From NCBI GenBank assembly GCA_029339505.1, contig JAQISU010000179.1:7842001-7906000 (forward strand): a stretch of 64,000 nt of DNA, read 5' to 3'. Source of the DNA: Unio delphinus (Eukaryota > Mollusca > Bivalvia > Unionida > Unionidae). Each line of letters starts with the position of its first letter. The first letter of the stretch is position 1. Below are positions 25,745 to 38,179 of this stretch, in pieces. The notes below the pieces were generated by a model. The model searched no databases and was not told the origin of the DNA. It was given only the letters and a program-made list of their open reading frames with translations. The position numbers were made by a program, and so were the translations under genes.

Positions 25745-27875
25745 AAATCAGCGAGACGCAAAGGCAGTATACTGGAGGAAGAACCATATTGATAACAGTG
25801 CAAGATTTAGAAATGAAAGCAGATGTAAAATGAACAGCTCAAGTTCTCAAAGAACAACTGCGATACCAACTTCAGGACTGATAATATACTATAATCAGAC
25901 GGTACCAAGTAGACGGTTTTGACAGTGCCATGGGAGGATAGACTAAAATTTTACGAGAAGACATTTGTCAAATATTAGCCACTCATCCATTTTGTTTCTT
26001 TTTCCATTTTGTTTCTTTTTTGTCAGCAGAGTGGATGGAAGACCTGGATTCTACCAGTGCAAATAGGATGACGTAACTTTGCTGCAAAAACCTTTTAGAT
26101 GTATTCTAAGAATTATCGGGATTACAGTAATTCAGCTATCGATGTTGGTAAAGAGGCAAAGAAAATCTTATATAAGATTTTGCGAAGGGTAATGGAGCGA
26201 TGGGAAAGCGAATCAGTTCCGGGCTGAGACTCATCAATTCGGCCGGTGCACTCCTGGAGTGTGTTGTGGGTCACCACCGACAGTGGAAAGAACTATTTTA
26301 GTATGTCACTGCTGTTGCAAATAGAGTACAAATAAGTGTAAAAGTCTCATAAACATATACATTAAATTTCTTTATTTCAAAATCTAATTAAATTTCTTAA
26401 TTTTAAAGTTATAATTATAAGTTTCAGCCATTATACAGTTACATTTTTTTTTGCATTCATTTTTGTTCTAGTAAACATATTTTCGTTTGAAAATATTAAT
26501 TATTACTTTACTCCTGCAAGTATACGTATATGGTTCTTTCTCTCATCTATAAAAATTATAAATAAATATAATAATAAAAATAATAACAATGTCTAAATTA
26601 TTCCTTCTCTTAAATGCTGTCAAAGCACTGAAATTTTAAATGATACCCAATTATGAATTTTGCAGAATTATTATAAAGCAATTTATTTATTCAAACTCTG
26701 TATTATTTTCGAATGTCTGACAAGTGATAACAAATGTTAAAGTAGATTCTTCTTAGATTACATTTTTTTTTGCAGATAAATGTGGCACTCTAGTTTCGTT
26801 CCTTTTATTTTAATTTGACTGATTATAGTGGTTGATATCTTGTATGTTGTATACAGTATAGATCATCCGAATTCTATTTTACCTGCACGAGCATCCTCAT
26901 CACATTCGTTCACTTTACTATGCAAATTAGGCAGATCCGTTTACTGAAAATAGCATTTCTTGAGCATTGCACTCGCTGTGGACGACTTTATTTTTCCAAA
27001 CTTGCCTGATAAAATATTGTTAGGTTCGAAATGTGTCAAATTTGAAGGAACATAATAATACTCAGATGATCGTAATCGAGTCAGAAACATATTTTCAAAG
27101 ACAGGAGTTATGGTACGATTCATAATGGACTTCAGGTACAATGATACGTTAGAACCCCCACTTATGAATTGATATCGATATAAGATTTATCTGCATGATG
27201 TTATCGCTTCATTAAAATGTGCAATGTTGCACCGTGCAAATCTTTCCGGAATACATACATTTACAGTACCCTTCAGATTCTTACCTGTATTTAGTGACAG
27301 CCATACTTAGCACAAAATCAAACATTCCCACAGGACATAACGGTTATGATATTCCAAGCGGATTTACAAGTAGTTAAATATAGATTTTGATTCATGATTA
27401 CTGTGTACATACTGAAACAGACGGTAACTCATGAAACCCGAGAAATACCGGTCAGTATCTAAAATGTACACCGATATGTAGAGGACAGGTGTGTCTGCTA
27501 ATTGTTCCTCTTTTTTATGAATAGGTACTATCATGACCAAAAATTGTCCATCAGCATCAACACAGATTTTGGGGTTTGATTTATCTGACAATAACGGAAG
27601 AAAACTAAAACCCATTCAGATCATTTATACGTTCAGTTCCGACTATTTCAGTGAGGGGCGTCGTCTTTTAGAATGTGATTATACATACCTTGAAATGGTG
27701 GTTACTCGCTTTATTTGGATTCTCGAACATACATATGAATTAGGACGTTTATTATTTACACACTCCGACAAACAAAAGCCAATGTTAAAACATGAACATT
27801 TTTGGACGAGGTCAACGAATCTGTGATCAAGTGTGATCCAGTACAAACTGAATTGAATTTTAAAAAAACGTACTA
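25745..27875. other. No recognised gene; three unassigned open frames
   Basis: Unassigned frames lie at 26941-27141 (minus), 27364-27615 (minus, 83 codons) and 27533-27826 (plus, 97 codons). The last two overlap. Their composition is protein-like but I recognise no family, and no splice context stands out. Confidence 0.4.
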
Positions 27876-27877
27876 CC

Positions 27878-27885
27878 CTCTATCG
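27878..27885. repeat. Left 8-bp target-site duplication (ctctatcg)
   Basis: Identical to 28073-28080 and directly abutting the terminal inverted repeat. Eight bases with TA at the centre is the pattern of hAT insertions. Confidence 0.92.
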
Positions 27886-28072
27886 CAGCGGTTCTCAACC
27901 TTTCTAGTGCCGCGACCCTTTTAATGCAATTCCAAATGTTGTGGCGACCCAACCGTAAAGTTATTTTCGTTCATAACTGTAAAAATGTATATTTCCGATG
28001 GTCGTAAGCGACCCCTGGCAAATCGTTGTTCGACCCTTGACGGGGTCGCGACCCACAGGTTGAGAACCGCTG
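27886..28072. mobile_element. SPIN-like hAT non-autonomous element (MITE), 187 bp
   Basis: Begins cagcggttctcaacc and ends with its exact complement ggttgagaaccgctg. It is flanked by a perfect 8-bp duplication, so it moved by hAT-type cut-and-paste. The subterminal sequence (gtgccgcgaccc and ttgtggcgacccaacc on the left; tccgatggtcgtaagcgaccc and gacggggtcgcgacccac on the right) matches what I know of SPIN elements. Those are hAT transposons shared by horizontal transfer among tetrapods, triatomine bugs and a pond snail. It encodes no transposase and depends on an autonomous element elsewhere. The SPIN assignment is from memory of the family; the hAT assignment is seen directly. Confidence 0.88.
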
Positions 28073-28080
28073 CTCTATCG
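28073..28080. repeat. Right 8-bp target-site duplication (ctctatcg)
   Basis: Perfect copy of 27878-27885, immediately outside the right terminal inverted repeat. Confidence 0.92.
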
Positions 28081-28365
28081 TAACGATTCGACCCGATTCG
28101 CTCTTTTTTATTGACCTAGTTTAATACCCGGCCACCATTGTAAAACACAAAAACGTTCAATAATGCATGTCTACTAGTTTATCAATATAAAATCGTAGAG
28201 CATCATGAGCGAATAAAGTTCGGTTGAACAATTTAGTTAAACATTTTAGAACCGCAACTTAACATGTTATATACGAGGAGTAAACGTACCTACATGACCA
28301 CATAAACATACACTATATAATCACTCACAAATTTAATATAATATACCTTCAATTCCAAACGTCTC

Positions 28366-28554
<189 letters not shown>

Positions 28555-28559
28555 GGAGG

Positions 28560-29290
28560 TGAGTGTGTGTGCAATTGTCAGATATCAGATATAACTGCAA
28601 ATAAGGTTTCCACTTGAATTTGCTAAATCATTTCAAATGAAGAACACAATAACAGGAATAATGTAATATTTTATATGGTTATGTCACGACAAATTCCAAA
28701 CTGAATTGCTTCATTAGCATCTATGTGACTCGTCATGTTTTACTTGATAACCTCTTTTGGTCAACAACAGTGCTAAGTAGATATTATTTCCTTGTTATGT
28801 TGGATACCATCATTAAAAACGTTTGAATAAGACACCATTTGAGACAACATATTTTAGCACGAGCAAACCGTTACAAGTGCAAACCTGAAATCAGCAGCAT
28901 TGCAACAGATTTAATCAAGAGCAAATCGTCTCAAGTGCAAAGTTGAAAAAAAGAAACCTTGCAACAGATTTAAATAGTTTTGACTGCACCTAAAAAAGAT
29001 AACATTAAAGATAAGTGTATTTTCATTTTTTCCGTAAAACTGAGCTTCAAATAACCATGTCTTCGGAATGCAAGCTTCGATCTTTTCTCAGTCGGTAACT
29101 ATGGACGTAAAATAGGCATTAAAGCTTGGTACCGTCCAATGTATGTCGCTCTGAATCTTTTGGTATTCTGGTAAAAATGAAACTTCTCGCCACTAGGATA
29201 ACAGTATTGTACGAAAAAACGACAGACAGCGCTCCACATTCCTGCCATAAGTCCGATTCTGATTCTGATTTATAGGGAATCATTAGTCAT
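28560..29290. other. No recognisable feature
   Basis: AT-rich DNA. The only local pattern is a weak duplication of a sequence beginning gcaaa, followed by cgt and caagtgcaaa (28860-28950). Confidence 0.5.
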
Positions 29291-29295
29291 TACAA

Positions 29296-29641
29296 TGTAT
29301 GTATGTATGTATGTATGTATGTATGTATGTATGTATGTATGTATGTATGTATGTATGTATGTATGTATGTATGTATGTATGTATGTATGTATGTATGTAT
29401 GTATGTATGTATGTGTGAGAAAGCTTGCCAGTAGCTTCTCGTGGGTCGGTGGTTCTTTCCGGGATTTGTCCGGTTTCTTCCTCCACCATTAAAACTGGCC
29501 GCCATGTATAGCCTATATTGTGCTGAAAAATGGCGTTCAACCATAAAAACAAAAACATGTATGTATGTATGTATGTATGTATGTATGTATGTATGTATGT
29601 ATGTATGTATGTATGTATGTATGTATGTATGTATGTATGCA
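29296..29641. repeat. (ATGT)n microsatellite split by a SINE fragment
   Basis: (GTAT)n at 29296-29413 and again at 29556-29640, the second merging into (GCAT)n and GT/GC-rich variants to about 29745. A piece of SINE family 2 sits between the two tracts. Confidence 0.95.
29414..29556 (+). mobile_element. SINE family 2, 3' fragment
   Basis: Matches the 3' half of the SINE at 63467-63712: gagaaagcttgc, agtagcttctcgtgggtcgg, cttcctcca, gccgccatgtatagcct and tgtgctgaaaaatg. The tRNA-like head is missing and both edges are microsatellite. Confidence 0.88.
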
Positions 29642-29750
29642 TGCATGCATGCATGCATGCATGCATGCATGTGTGCATGCATGCGTGCATGCGTGCATGT
29701 GTGTGTGTGTGTGCGCGCGTGTTTTTACGTGCGTGCGTGCGTATATATGC

Positions 29751-30150
29751 TTTTTGTGCTCGATACCAATATCTGAACTTTCTAGAATTACAACACGTAT
29801 TTGCGTATGACAACGAATATTTGTTATCAATATTGAATTATCTCACTGCCATTAAAATATAATTTAAATTTTTGTGTATGCTGATGGTGAAGAGACTTTA
29901 GCATACGCCAAAAGTCTACGATATCAAATTATGAGCGGAAACAGACGCACGTGGAATCCATCAATAAAGAGCGCTCCGCTGGACTTTTAAATTGTGCGTG
30001 AAAGCCTCCCAGTTTGGACCAATAAAATCGACTACTTTGTACTCATTTACTTCAATAATTCTGTATGTGGTTTCAAAACGCAGCTCTTTTCACGCGATCT
30101 GAAAGCATTTTCAAGTATCTGTATATTTATTAACATATTACTGGTACTAT
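29751..30150 (+). repeat. Unclassified ~400-bp dispersed repeat, copy 2
   Basis: Same orientation as copy 1 at 24176-24590, with similarity throughout and small indels. Like copy 1 it lies beside a long microsatellite, but on the other side: here the microsatellite precedes the repeat, in copy 1 it follows. Confidence 0.75.
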
Positions 30151-30154
30151 TTTG

Positions 30155-31085
30155 GAGTTGTTAAAGACAAAATTAGTGTCAAGAAAATGTGGCTTAGCAA
30201 CATTCTCTAGTTCGAGAAAGGCACGCTTATTCATTGCCAACAGGAATGCATGACATCAAACAAGTTCCACAAATGTGTTGTCACAGTATTTAGAATCATA
30301 AAACTTGTTGACGTTCGGAGAAAAGACCTGTAAACGTAAAAGAAAGTGCCAATAAGTTGGAATAAAGTTGAAAAAAGGGCATACCTAAACGAATGTTTCG
30401 GACATGAAACAGACGCTTGGGGCATAACACAACAAGATATATTGCAGACATGTCGGAATAAAGTTGCATATATAACAAAACACGTTAACATACTGGATTG
30501 AAAAGTTGCTGACACAAGGAAATGCACAGACATAGCAATGCCGAATTTTATTGCAGAATGGCCTCAGTGCCGACGCGCGCTTTCACGCGCGCATGTTTGT
30601 GTATGTGTGTGTGTTTCTCGTGAAATTGTGTAATTATTCATTTGAGCCATCTAGTAAACAAAACAAAAACAAAAAAATAAAAAATAACTGCAATAGTTTC
30701 AACAGAAACAGTAATAATAGATTGCTTATTTATTAACACTGAGCCAAAGGTTTCTTCTTTCTTCCTTACAGAATAATACCGCTGTCAAGGCCAACAACCA
30801 ACAGGACCATATTTGTTTTTCTTCTTAACAGCTGGCATAGTGTCAGGTAAATAATCTGACGATTCGACCAATGGTTAATTTTACAGATTTCTGTATACAA
30901 TAAAAAGTATTTTCTTTCCATTACAATTTAATGATTATGCAAGTTTGGCTTACAATGCAAGTCTGTTTTTATGGTAGGTAAGTATATCTTCCTTTAGAAA
31001 AATGCAAAATAACACCTGTCACTTATTAATTATATTTTGACACAACTTCATTGACAAAGAATATCCAGTTTCATTTAGCTCATGT
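30155..31085. other. No recognised gene
   Basis: A 100-codon minus-strand frame (30231-30533) has no family I recognise. A small GC-rich hairpin-like motif (gcgcgctttcacgcgcgc) lies at about 30575-30592. Confidence 0.45.
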
Positions 31086-31091
31086 TTATAA

Positions 31092-31195
31092 ATTTAGATT
31101 TCGGCATACGAATTAGCAGTATTCGACACTCCCAACGATACAACTAGTTTGAATTAGAATTTCTTATTAAATATGTGAAGTAAGGTACAAAGAAT
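31092..31195 (+). repeat. Left arm of 104-bp inverted repeat
   Basis: Reverse complement of 31882-31985 with one mismatch by my reading (aagg here against aatg when the right arm is reversed) and no gaps. The arms enclose ~690 bp, half of it (AT)n. Confidence 0.92.
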
Positions 31196-31535
31196 GAATA
31201 GTCCCATTAAAAATATATCCAGACATGGTAATTACCTGGTTAATATTGTCGATTACGTGTTACGTCGTTTGCTTTATATTTCAGTTCAACCGTATTTTAT
31301 TTATGCAAGTGTTACAATATTAACAAGTTCTCACAAGTTATTAAAAATCTTCCAAAGAGGAAGTCATACGTAATACAGTACATGGATAACGGCAAACAAA
31401 TAGTGCAATTTATATTACTAGAGAAAACGGAGAGTGTTCCCTTGAAAGATAGAGGTAAAGGCTTTCACCGTAGCACGTGTATTTTTGTGACTGTCAAGCC
31501 TAGGGAGTTAGAATGCTATCTTGATATATATGCCC

Positions 31536-32080
<545 letters not shown>

Positions 32081-32084
32081 ATAG

Positions 32085-32835
32085 CATTATCATTGTTTGC
32101 ACTACATGCACATAGAGAATACTCTCGCATGGTTCATGTGCTAATCATAACGTATATTGCTATATTTGTTTCTAATTCGGGCATGCAGTATATTCAATTT
32201 TCTATCCGCATTTACATAACAGAAACTTCGCGAAGGTGGTCCTAACCTCCATTGTACTTTTACATTTGTTATAAATTCTTTACTAACCAATGGCAGTAAA
32301 AGCTCAGAAAGTAGCGAATTAACAAAACTTACGACGGTCTGCCATGGTAGGTCAGCTGGTTTCCAAATATATATTTTGATAATATGCCCTTTTCGTTTGA
32401 CCAGTTATCATCATCCCTACTTCAAGATGAAATTTTTTTCTAATTTAACAGCCTCATTAACCGTACAGCCATCACAGACGACGCAGACATATTTAAAAAA
32501 GGTCAAATATCCGTGAAATATATTTGTTCAAGATCTTTCTTCAAGTGACCTTTTCTTTAAGTGTTGCAAAGACATCAATTAATTTATTAATTATTTCAAT
32601 CAAGTTATCAATACCCAATAGCATAAGGAGCTCAAGTAACTCCAATGTCTTAATGATTGTCGACGAATAGTAATAGCTCGTTTTTAAATTTTAATTAGGG
32701 AAAGCTGGTTCTAATTTACGCGAAACCAGCAGTGCAGGCAGTGATTTTGGCTTAATATCGATGGTATGTACGTCTGTATAATTATTAGTATTCTATTTCA
32801 AAATTATTCTTATCAGCTATCGTTTCTTTTAAATA
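32085..32835. other. No recognisable feature
   Basis: AT-rich unique DNA. Confidence 0.5.
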
Positions 32836-32837
32836 AA

Positions 32838-32872
32838 GATAATAAATAAATAAATAAATAAATAAATAAAGA
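32838..32872. repeat. (AAAT)n microsatellite at LINE end
   Basis: About 8 AAAT units at the point where the minus-strand LINE similarity stops. It may be the expanded tail of a truncated copy. Confidence 0.9.
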
Positions 32873-32874
32873 TC

Positions 32875-33825
32875 ATCACTTATGTTGTTAATGAATATAC
32901 AAAATAATAACGGGGCTAATACAGATCTCTGCGGGGCTCATGCTGTATTGTATCAAGTTGTAAATTCATCCGTAAAGACAGTTTGCTATCTGCTAGCTAA
33001 AGAGTCTATAATCTAGTCAGAGAAAGGGACAGCAACGCTAAAGCTCTTTATTCCTAGTATTTTGTGCCAAACATGGCCACATTCTTTAGAAATATCAAAG
33101 AAGACCAAATAATATCTTCCTTTGTATCAAGAGAAATTGATATGCATTATAATATAACTCTCTGAGCTGAAAACTTTGTTGTTACATCTATAAAAAAAAA
33201 CAACGAGTGTGACTAAGTGATTGTACAGATGTCTAAACACAAGTCTTTCGAACACGTTTCCCGCACTACTTAGTAACGAGATATGTATTAATTCGAAGGA
33301 CCACATGCGACGTTCTTTCTTGTACACGTGTATTGTTTTGTATCAAAATACATATTGTAAAAGCACATATTGGTTTAACTACAGAATTATTAAACATCTG
33401 GTGACTTCATTTGTCTACTCCACTAGCGTTGTGTCTGGGCAAGATTTGAATTACATTACAAATTTCCTGTTTAGTGATTACAAAATTAACCAATTTGTCA
33501 TGTGTTCTAGATTGTAAACATGGTACAGATATTAGTGGCTGCAACATTTGCTATCTATGTGGAGATTGAATTTAAAAAGTTTCATTTCTGGCACCAAAAA
33601 TACAATAGAATTAGAACCATCTGCACTGGTACCCACCAGTGACGGAACCAATAAAGCGATGTTCCCTATTGTACACTATCGAATTAGTCAAAAATCGTCT
33701 CTCCGCCTTTGCTGAAAAGATTGTCGTTGTTATCATATTTTCGGGTAAAATTTTCGTTGTTTACTTATTTTAATTATTGACCTCTTTATTTTGCGTATTT
33801 AAATATTCTCCAGTGGCATGCACCG

Positions 33826-33858
<33 letters not shown>

Positions 33859-34400
33859 AGCTAACTACCTGATGTGGTCGCGTTTTCTGCTAAATGTATC
33901 CATTTTTCTAACAGTTACAGTCCGAAATGGAATACACTCTTTATCTAATTTGATATAAGTTGAAGAAAAAGCATTTTAAAAGCTATGGTTCTATCCCAAC
34001 AGTTCTCTAATTTAGTTGGCACATCGATTCCTACAATTAAAGTATTACATTTGTCTGCATGGCCTTGCAATAGCCACAGATGTTTCATACGTATTGCACT
34101 ATGGAGGTGCAGGAAACTGTTCTGCGCAGTTATAATGGTTGCAAGTTGCTTGACGATGTTATTCAGCGAGCAAGTTTAATCATTAAAATCACTACAAATG
34201 ATAATGCTAACAGAAATGTATGATGCATGTTCAAGGTCGACATTAAATTAATTATATTATAGTAAAGATGTAGAGGTTGGGTGGTAGACTAAAAGATAGT
34301 TAAAACCTTTAGCAAATTTTTCTATTCGCGCAAACTTGTTTACTTGAAATATAGGCTACTACTCTCCTTCATGGTTAGTTTCAAGCATACCTAATTTGCT
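32875..34400 (-). mobile_element. Third LINE family: endonuclease-RT relic
   Basis: On the minus strand, pieces of a LINE ORF2 read in order: an endonuclease-like YxPPN stretch near 34.3 kb, CIPFRTVTVRKMDTFSRKRDHIR (post-endonuclease linker, ~33.93 kb; in intact relatives the motif is IPxKTVTVRxxDKPW), ITKQEICNVIQILPRHNASGVDK (~33.45 kb, RT region 0) and ISLLSSAGNVFERLVFRHLYNHL (RT motif 1, ~33.25 kb). VFFDISKECGHVWHK (motif A, ~33.10 kb, usually FDISKAFDRVWH) and a degraded GVPQGS-like block near 32.93 kb follow. Frameshifts, stops and an internal T29 run break it. Family motifs differ from the 15.5-20.3 kb LINE and from the L2/CR1-like copies. Confidence 0.8.
33826..33854. repeat. Poly(T) run of 29
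   Basis: Uninterrupted T29 inside the third LINE relic. It could be the tail of a small minus-strand retroposon, but no body is recognisable beside it. Confidence 0.9.
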
Positions 34401-34445
34401 TATTATAGCCTTCAGTCCGTACAAATTATTGCCATAAATACCATT

Positions 34446-34747
34446 AACAGCTCCGGTGGTCTAGTGGTTCAGCGTCCGCCGCGGAAGCGAGAGGTCGTGG
34501 GTTCGATACCCGGTTGAGTCATAACAAAGGCTTACAAAAATGGTACTAACAGCTGCCTCGCTTGGCGCTCAGCATTAGGAGGTTAGTGTTAGGACTGGTC
34601 GGCTTGGTGTCAGGATAGTGTGACTGGGTGGGACATTATGCTACATGTCTGCGGCATGATGCCCCACTGCTAGACATCACTATAAACTGCCTCACTGCAG
34701 ATATCGTGAGTGAAAAATTGTTAAAGCTACGTTAAAAATCCCAATTA

Positions 34748-34748
<1 letters not shown>
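34446..34748 (+). mobile_element. SINE family 1, best-preserved copy
   Basis: A box (tggtctagtgg) and B box (ggttcgatacc) of RNA polymerase III promoters are both intact in the tRNA-like head. The family body is complete: actaacagctgcctcgcttg, gctcagcatt, gtgttaggactggtcgg, gactgggtgggacat, ctacatgtctgcggcatgat, actataaactgcctcactgc and agctacgttaaaaatcc. The tail merges with a long (AT)n. It lacks the tagcgat part of the 3' motif (cagatatcgtgagtgaa). This is the copy to use as family reference. Confidence 0.95.

Positions 34749-34832
<84 letters not shown>
34749..34832. repeat. (AT)n at SINE tail
   Basis: About 41 AT units directly following the A-rich 3' end of the SINE. Confidence 0.97.
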
Positions 34833-34836
<4 letters not shown>

Positions 34837-34839
34837 TTT

Positions 34840-37800
34840 TAGGATTCTGTCAGTAATAGCAATTGCGTCAATATCATAACAAAAATAGTCGAAACATAAT
34901 ATATCTTATGCAGAATAAATCGTATGCTTAAATGAAAGAATAATAACATTTCTTTGTTCCCCTACTCAAGTGAGTTAGAACTATTATTATTAGAAATTAT
35001 ATGAATTAAAAATGACCAACTTCATCCTTTCTGCAAAAATTGCCATTAAAGGACGAATAAAACAAATAGTCATTATCGTATGGTTTGGAAACAAGTCACG
35101 CATGTTATTTAATACCAGACTCCATCAATTTAAACGAGATCCCATGTAACGTAGAAAAACTCTGTTCGATAGATGATGATAACAATATGACTAAACTTAA
35201 ATCATTTTCATTTTTGCCTTCGAGTAAATGTCAGTAAAAAACATCTAATTTATTCACACAACAAGTTAACACCTACACGAAAAACATAATTTCTCAAAAG
35301 TTGTTGGAAGCTCAGATCAACATTTACTCCCAATAAATCTACAATGTTTTTGTTGCCGAGCCTTTCTAGTTCTCGTGCACTGCAAGTCGGGTTTCTTTAG
35401 TTAACTAAAAAGCGATATGTTGTTTAGTCGTATGTTATAAAAATGCATTCGTCTTACTTCCAACAGCAAATCCAGATGAACACAGTATTTTCTAAACCAT
35501 AGGTTAACATATGCAAACTGTTTTCTGAAAAAATACATCTCAACAAAATCCTTGAAAGTAATTGTATGCACTCTTGAGCGCTAAACGTACTGTATGTGCC
35601 CTTCATCGTACACCTGACACCAAATAAAAGGGTAGATCGCAAGCCAAAATGTTTAATAGTTTTAATCTCAAATAAGTAATTCACCCATTTTAATGAATAA
35701 TGTTGAGAATAAATAATTTTCACGGTGTTAATAAAAAATTCAAAGCCCCCAAAGCTGAACGATATGTGGAAATTCACTGACCAATAGACACGAGAACAGA
35801 ATGCGGAAATGGCGTGTTTCTTATGTCTTCACATTACTTAATATCAGCAATCTGCTTTGTTTATTCAGCTTCTGTATCAAGGAACACTCGGCTGGATTCC
35901 AATTAATTATTCTTACTGCAACCACACGGGATCTATCTAAGTCCGATTTTGAATGTTTATTCAGATTTTGAAATTGCCATTCTTTATTACACTGTATTAA
36001 AAAGCCATGCAGGATAAATTATAAATGAAGAATCACTGAGCGCAGATACACGTATTTAATTGCCAAAACCCGTGCAAGCCTAGTGCATATGTGATGCTTT
36101 CCATTTGGTATATCTGATATTTAACTACATTCTGGATTGATATTAGCAGAGACAATGCAGGTGCAGGATAAGGGATTTTATATACTCACTCTAGTGATAA
36201 ATAATTTGGAAGTAACAAAAATACAGAAAACCTTTCATATCTACAAAGTCACTAAACGACGGCTGCATTGACATGGAATAATGTGATTTCCGTTGTATGT
36301 GAAGGTTTCACGCTGAGAATTGTCTTTGAAGTATGTTTATTCATTGGTCCCAAACAAAATCACAGTTTCTATAAATAAAGCATTGGTCATCAGGTCAATA
36401 AAGCATTGGTCATCAGGTCAATAAAGCATTGGTCATCAGGTCATTAGTCATGAAATAGCTGACTCGTGTACGTAATAGTTTGTTCTAGAATTGATCAAGT
36501 TCTGATATAATCTGTCTTTGTTATTCGTTGTGCTAGGCCTTTATCCTGGTCCGTTGTTAGATAAATCCCTAAGGAAGTTGTTTGTATTGACTTACATGGA
36601 GTGTATCTTGCGACTGCATTATGAAACCTCATCGAAGCCTCTCCAAAAAACTTATTTGAAATTTGTATTCACTCAGTCGGTCAATCAATTGATCGGATTA
36701 AAAAGTCAGGTAATGAACGTATTACACATTTATGGTCCATTCATATTTAGAACCAGACAAATGAAACAAATGACCTAAATCTGAAAATATAAATTCTAAT
36801 CAATTAGCTAAATCAGAAATAGAATACATTCTGGGTAAGCTGAAGTTCCATAACGGAATAATGCAAACAAAATAAAAGGCGAACAAACATAATGTATATA
36901 TATAACATTAATGAATTGTCTGTACGACCCATCCATTCAGCCTCACAAATTCAATATTAAGTAATTACGCAAAAAACATTTTGTATGATTAGTAATTGAT
37001 ACAGGTGTTCCAAAACACAAGGCGATATTTTCATACAATTTGTGCTTACGATTCAGATTTGTGGAACCTTCTGGCTAGCTGTTAATGCATGACAAAAATA
37101 TTGTTTTTAATCAGGAACTTAGGTTTGAATCAATGAATCGATTTAGTGCTTGTCGATTTGTTCTTAGTAAAATAGTTGGCAATTGACACAGGAAAGAACT
37201 CGTCAAACCTAAAAAAAAATATGCAAAGCTAATCGTAGTTATAACTGTTGTTTTCTTACTGTAATTTTTTTTTACTGTGTTGTGTATTGTTTTCACCTCA
37301 ATCTAGAAATCATCTTTTAAAGTATTTTGAAGAGTCTATCATCACCTGACAAATTATAATTACTAATAACTTGGTATCAAGCCTTAAAATTACAATTTGA
37401 TCAGGATTTCTCTATTGTCTGTTAAGTGATCGTCGTCCCTAACATTTTGCTATCGCATTTGTCCCGATAAGTTAAAATGTTTTTGTTGCATCATTTGTTA
37501 AAGCCACACCTTTTACATTTTCAGTTCGATGTAGACTAACCGACGACAAAGTCATAAAACACCTGCACGCAATCAATACCTCCGTAACCTCTAGGTTTGT
37601 AACATTTGTGAAATGGATTGATGTATATTCAGAAGTCTTATGGAATCAGCTTAATAAAATGCACTGTCCAAATTGAAATAGTCTGATTTGTAGTTTGACG
37701 TGTGGTGATACTTTCAAAATCTAAATCAATGACATGTGTGGCTTTCAAGTGATGGTATTTTCTTAATTTGATAACCGATCCAACTTCTGGCATGATATTT

Positions 37801-38175
37801 ATAGATTTATCTAACCTATAAAATACACCTTTAAGATCTGAACGTTCCTGGTGAATTTAATAAATCAAACACATTCTTTTACAGAAATATGTTTTGTTCA
37901 TATTATCCAAATATTTTGATGCTACTTATTTTTTAGATTTTGTGTGGGGAAAGATATACTGGAAATAAATTTTAATCGGGTTAAGACAGTCTTCGTCTTC
38001 TTCTTTCGCATGGTTTTGAAGCTGTACATTTTCTGAAATAAAAATGTTGTCATAAGTATTCTCCAACTATTAGATTTTACATAGTATGTATGTATACTAG
38101 GATGACTAGTATTTTACTTATTCGATCCGTCATTCGAAAAACTCGCTTTTCTACGTTTTATCTAGCTTGTTTATG
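34840..38175. other. 3.3 kb with no recognised gene
   Basis: AT-rich DNA. Open frames at 35454-35777 (minus, 107 codons) and 36518-36778 (plus, 86 codons) have no recognisable motif. A 23-bp triplication lies at 36374-36442. This is the longest stretch without a recognised transposon. Confidence 0.5.
36374..36442. repeat. 23-bp perfect triplication
   Basis: Three exact copies of a 23-bp unit, aataaagcattggtca then tcaggtc, with no variation. Confidence 0.95.
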
Positions 38176-38179
38176 ATTT

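Noticed and set aside
25664..25900. Extension of the poly-Ser frame with RKRKRQ as a nuclear protein exon
   Set aside because: The frame stops at 25742, depends on the microsatellite for length, and has no splice signals I can support.
27364..27826. Overlapping 83- and 97-codon frames on opposite strands
   Set aside because: Protein-like composition but no recognised motif, no convincing splice signals, and mutual overlap. Left as unassigned.
34446..34520. Possible functional tRNA gene
   Set aside because: A and B boxes are present but the sequence continues into the SINE body, and the cloverleaf is imperfect. It is a SINE head, as at 12306, 41700, 51126, 62460 and 63467.
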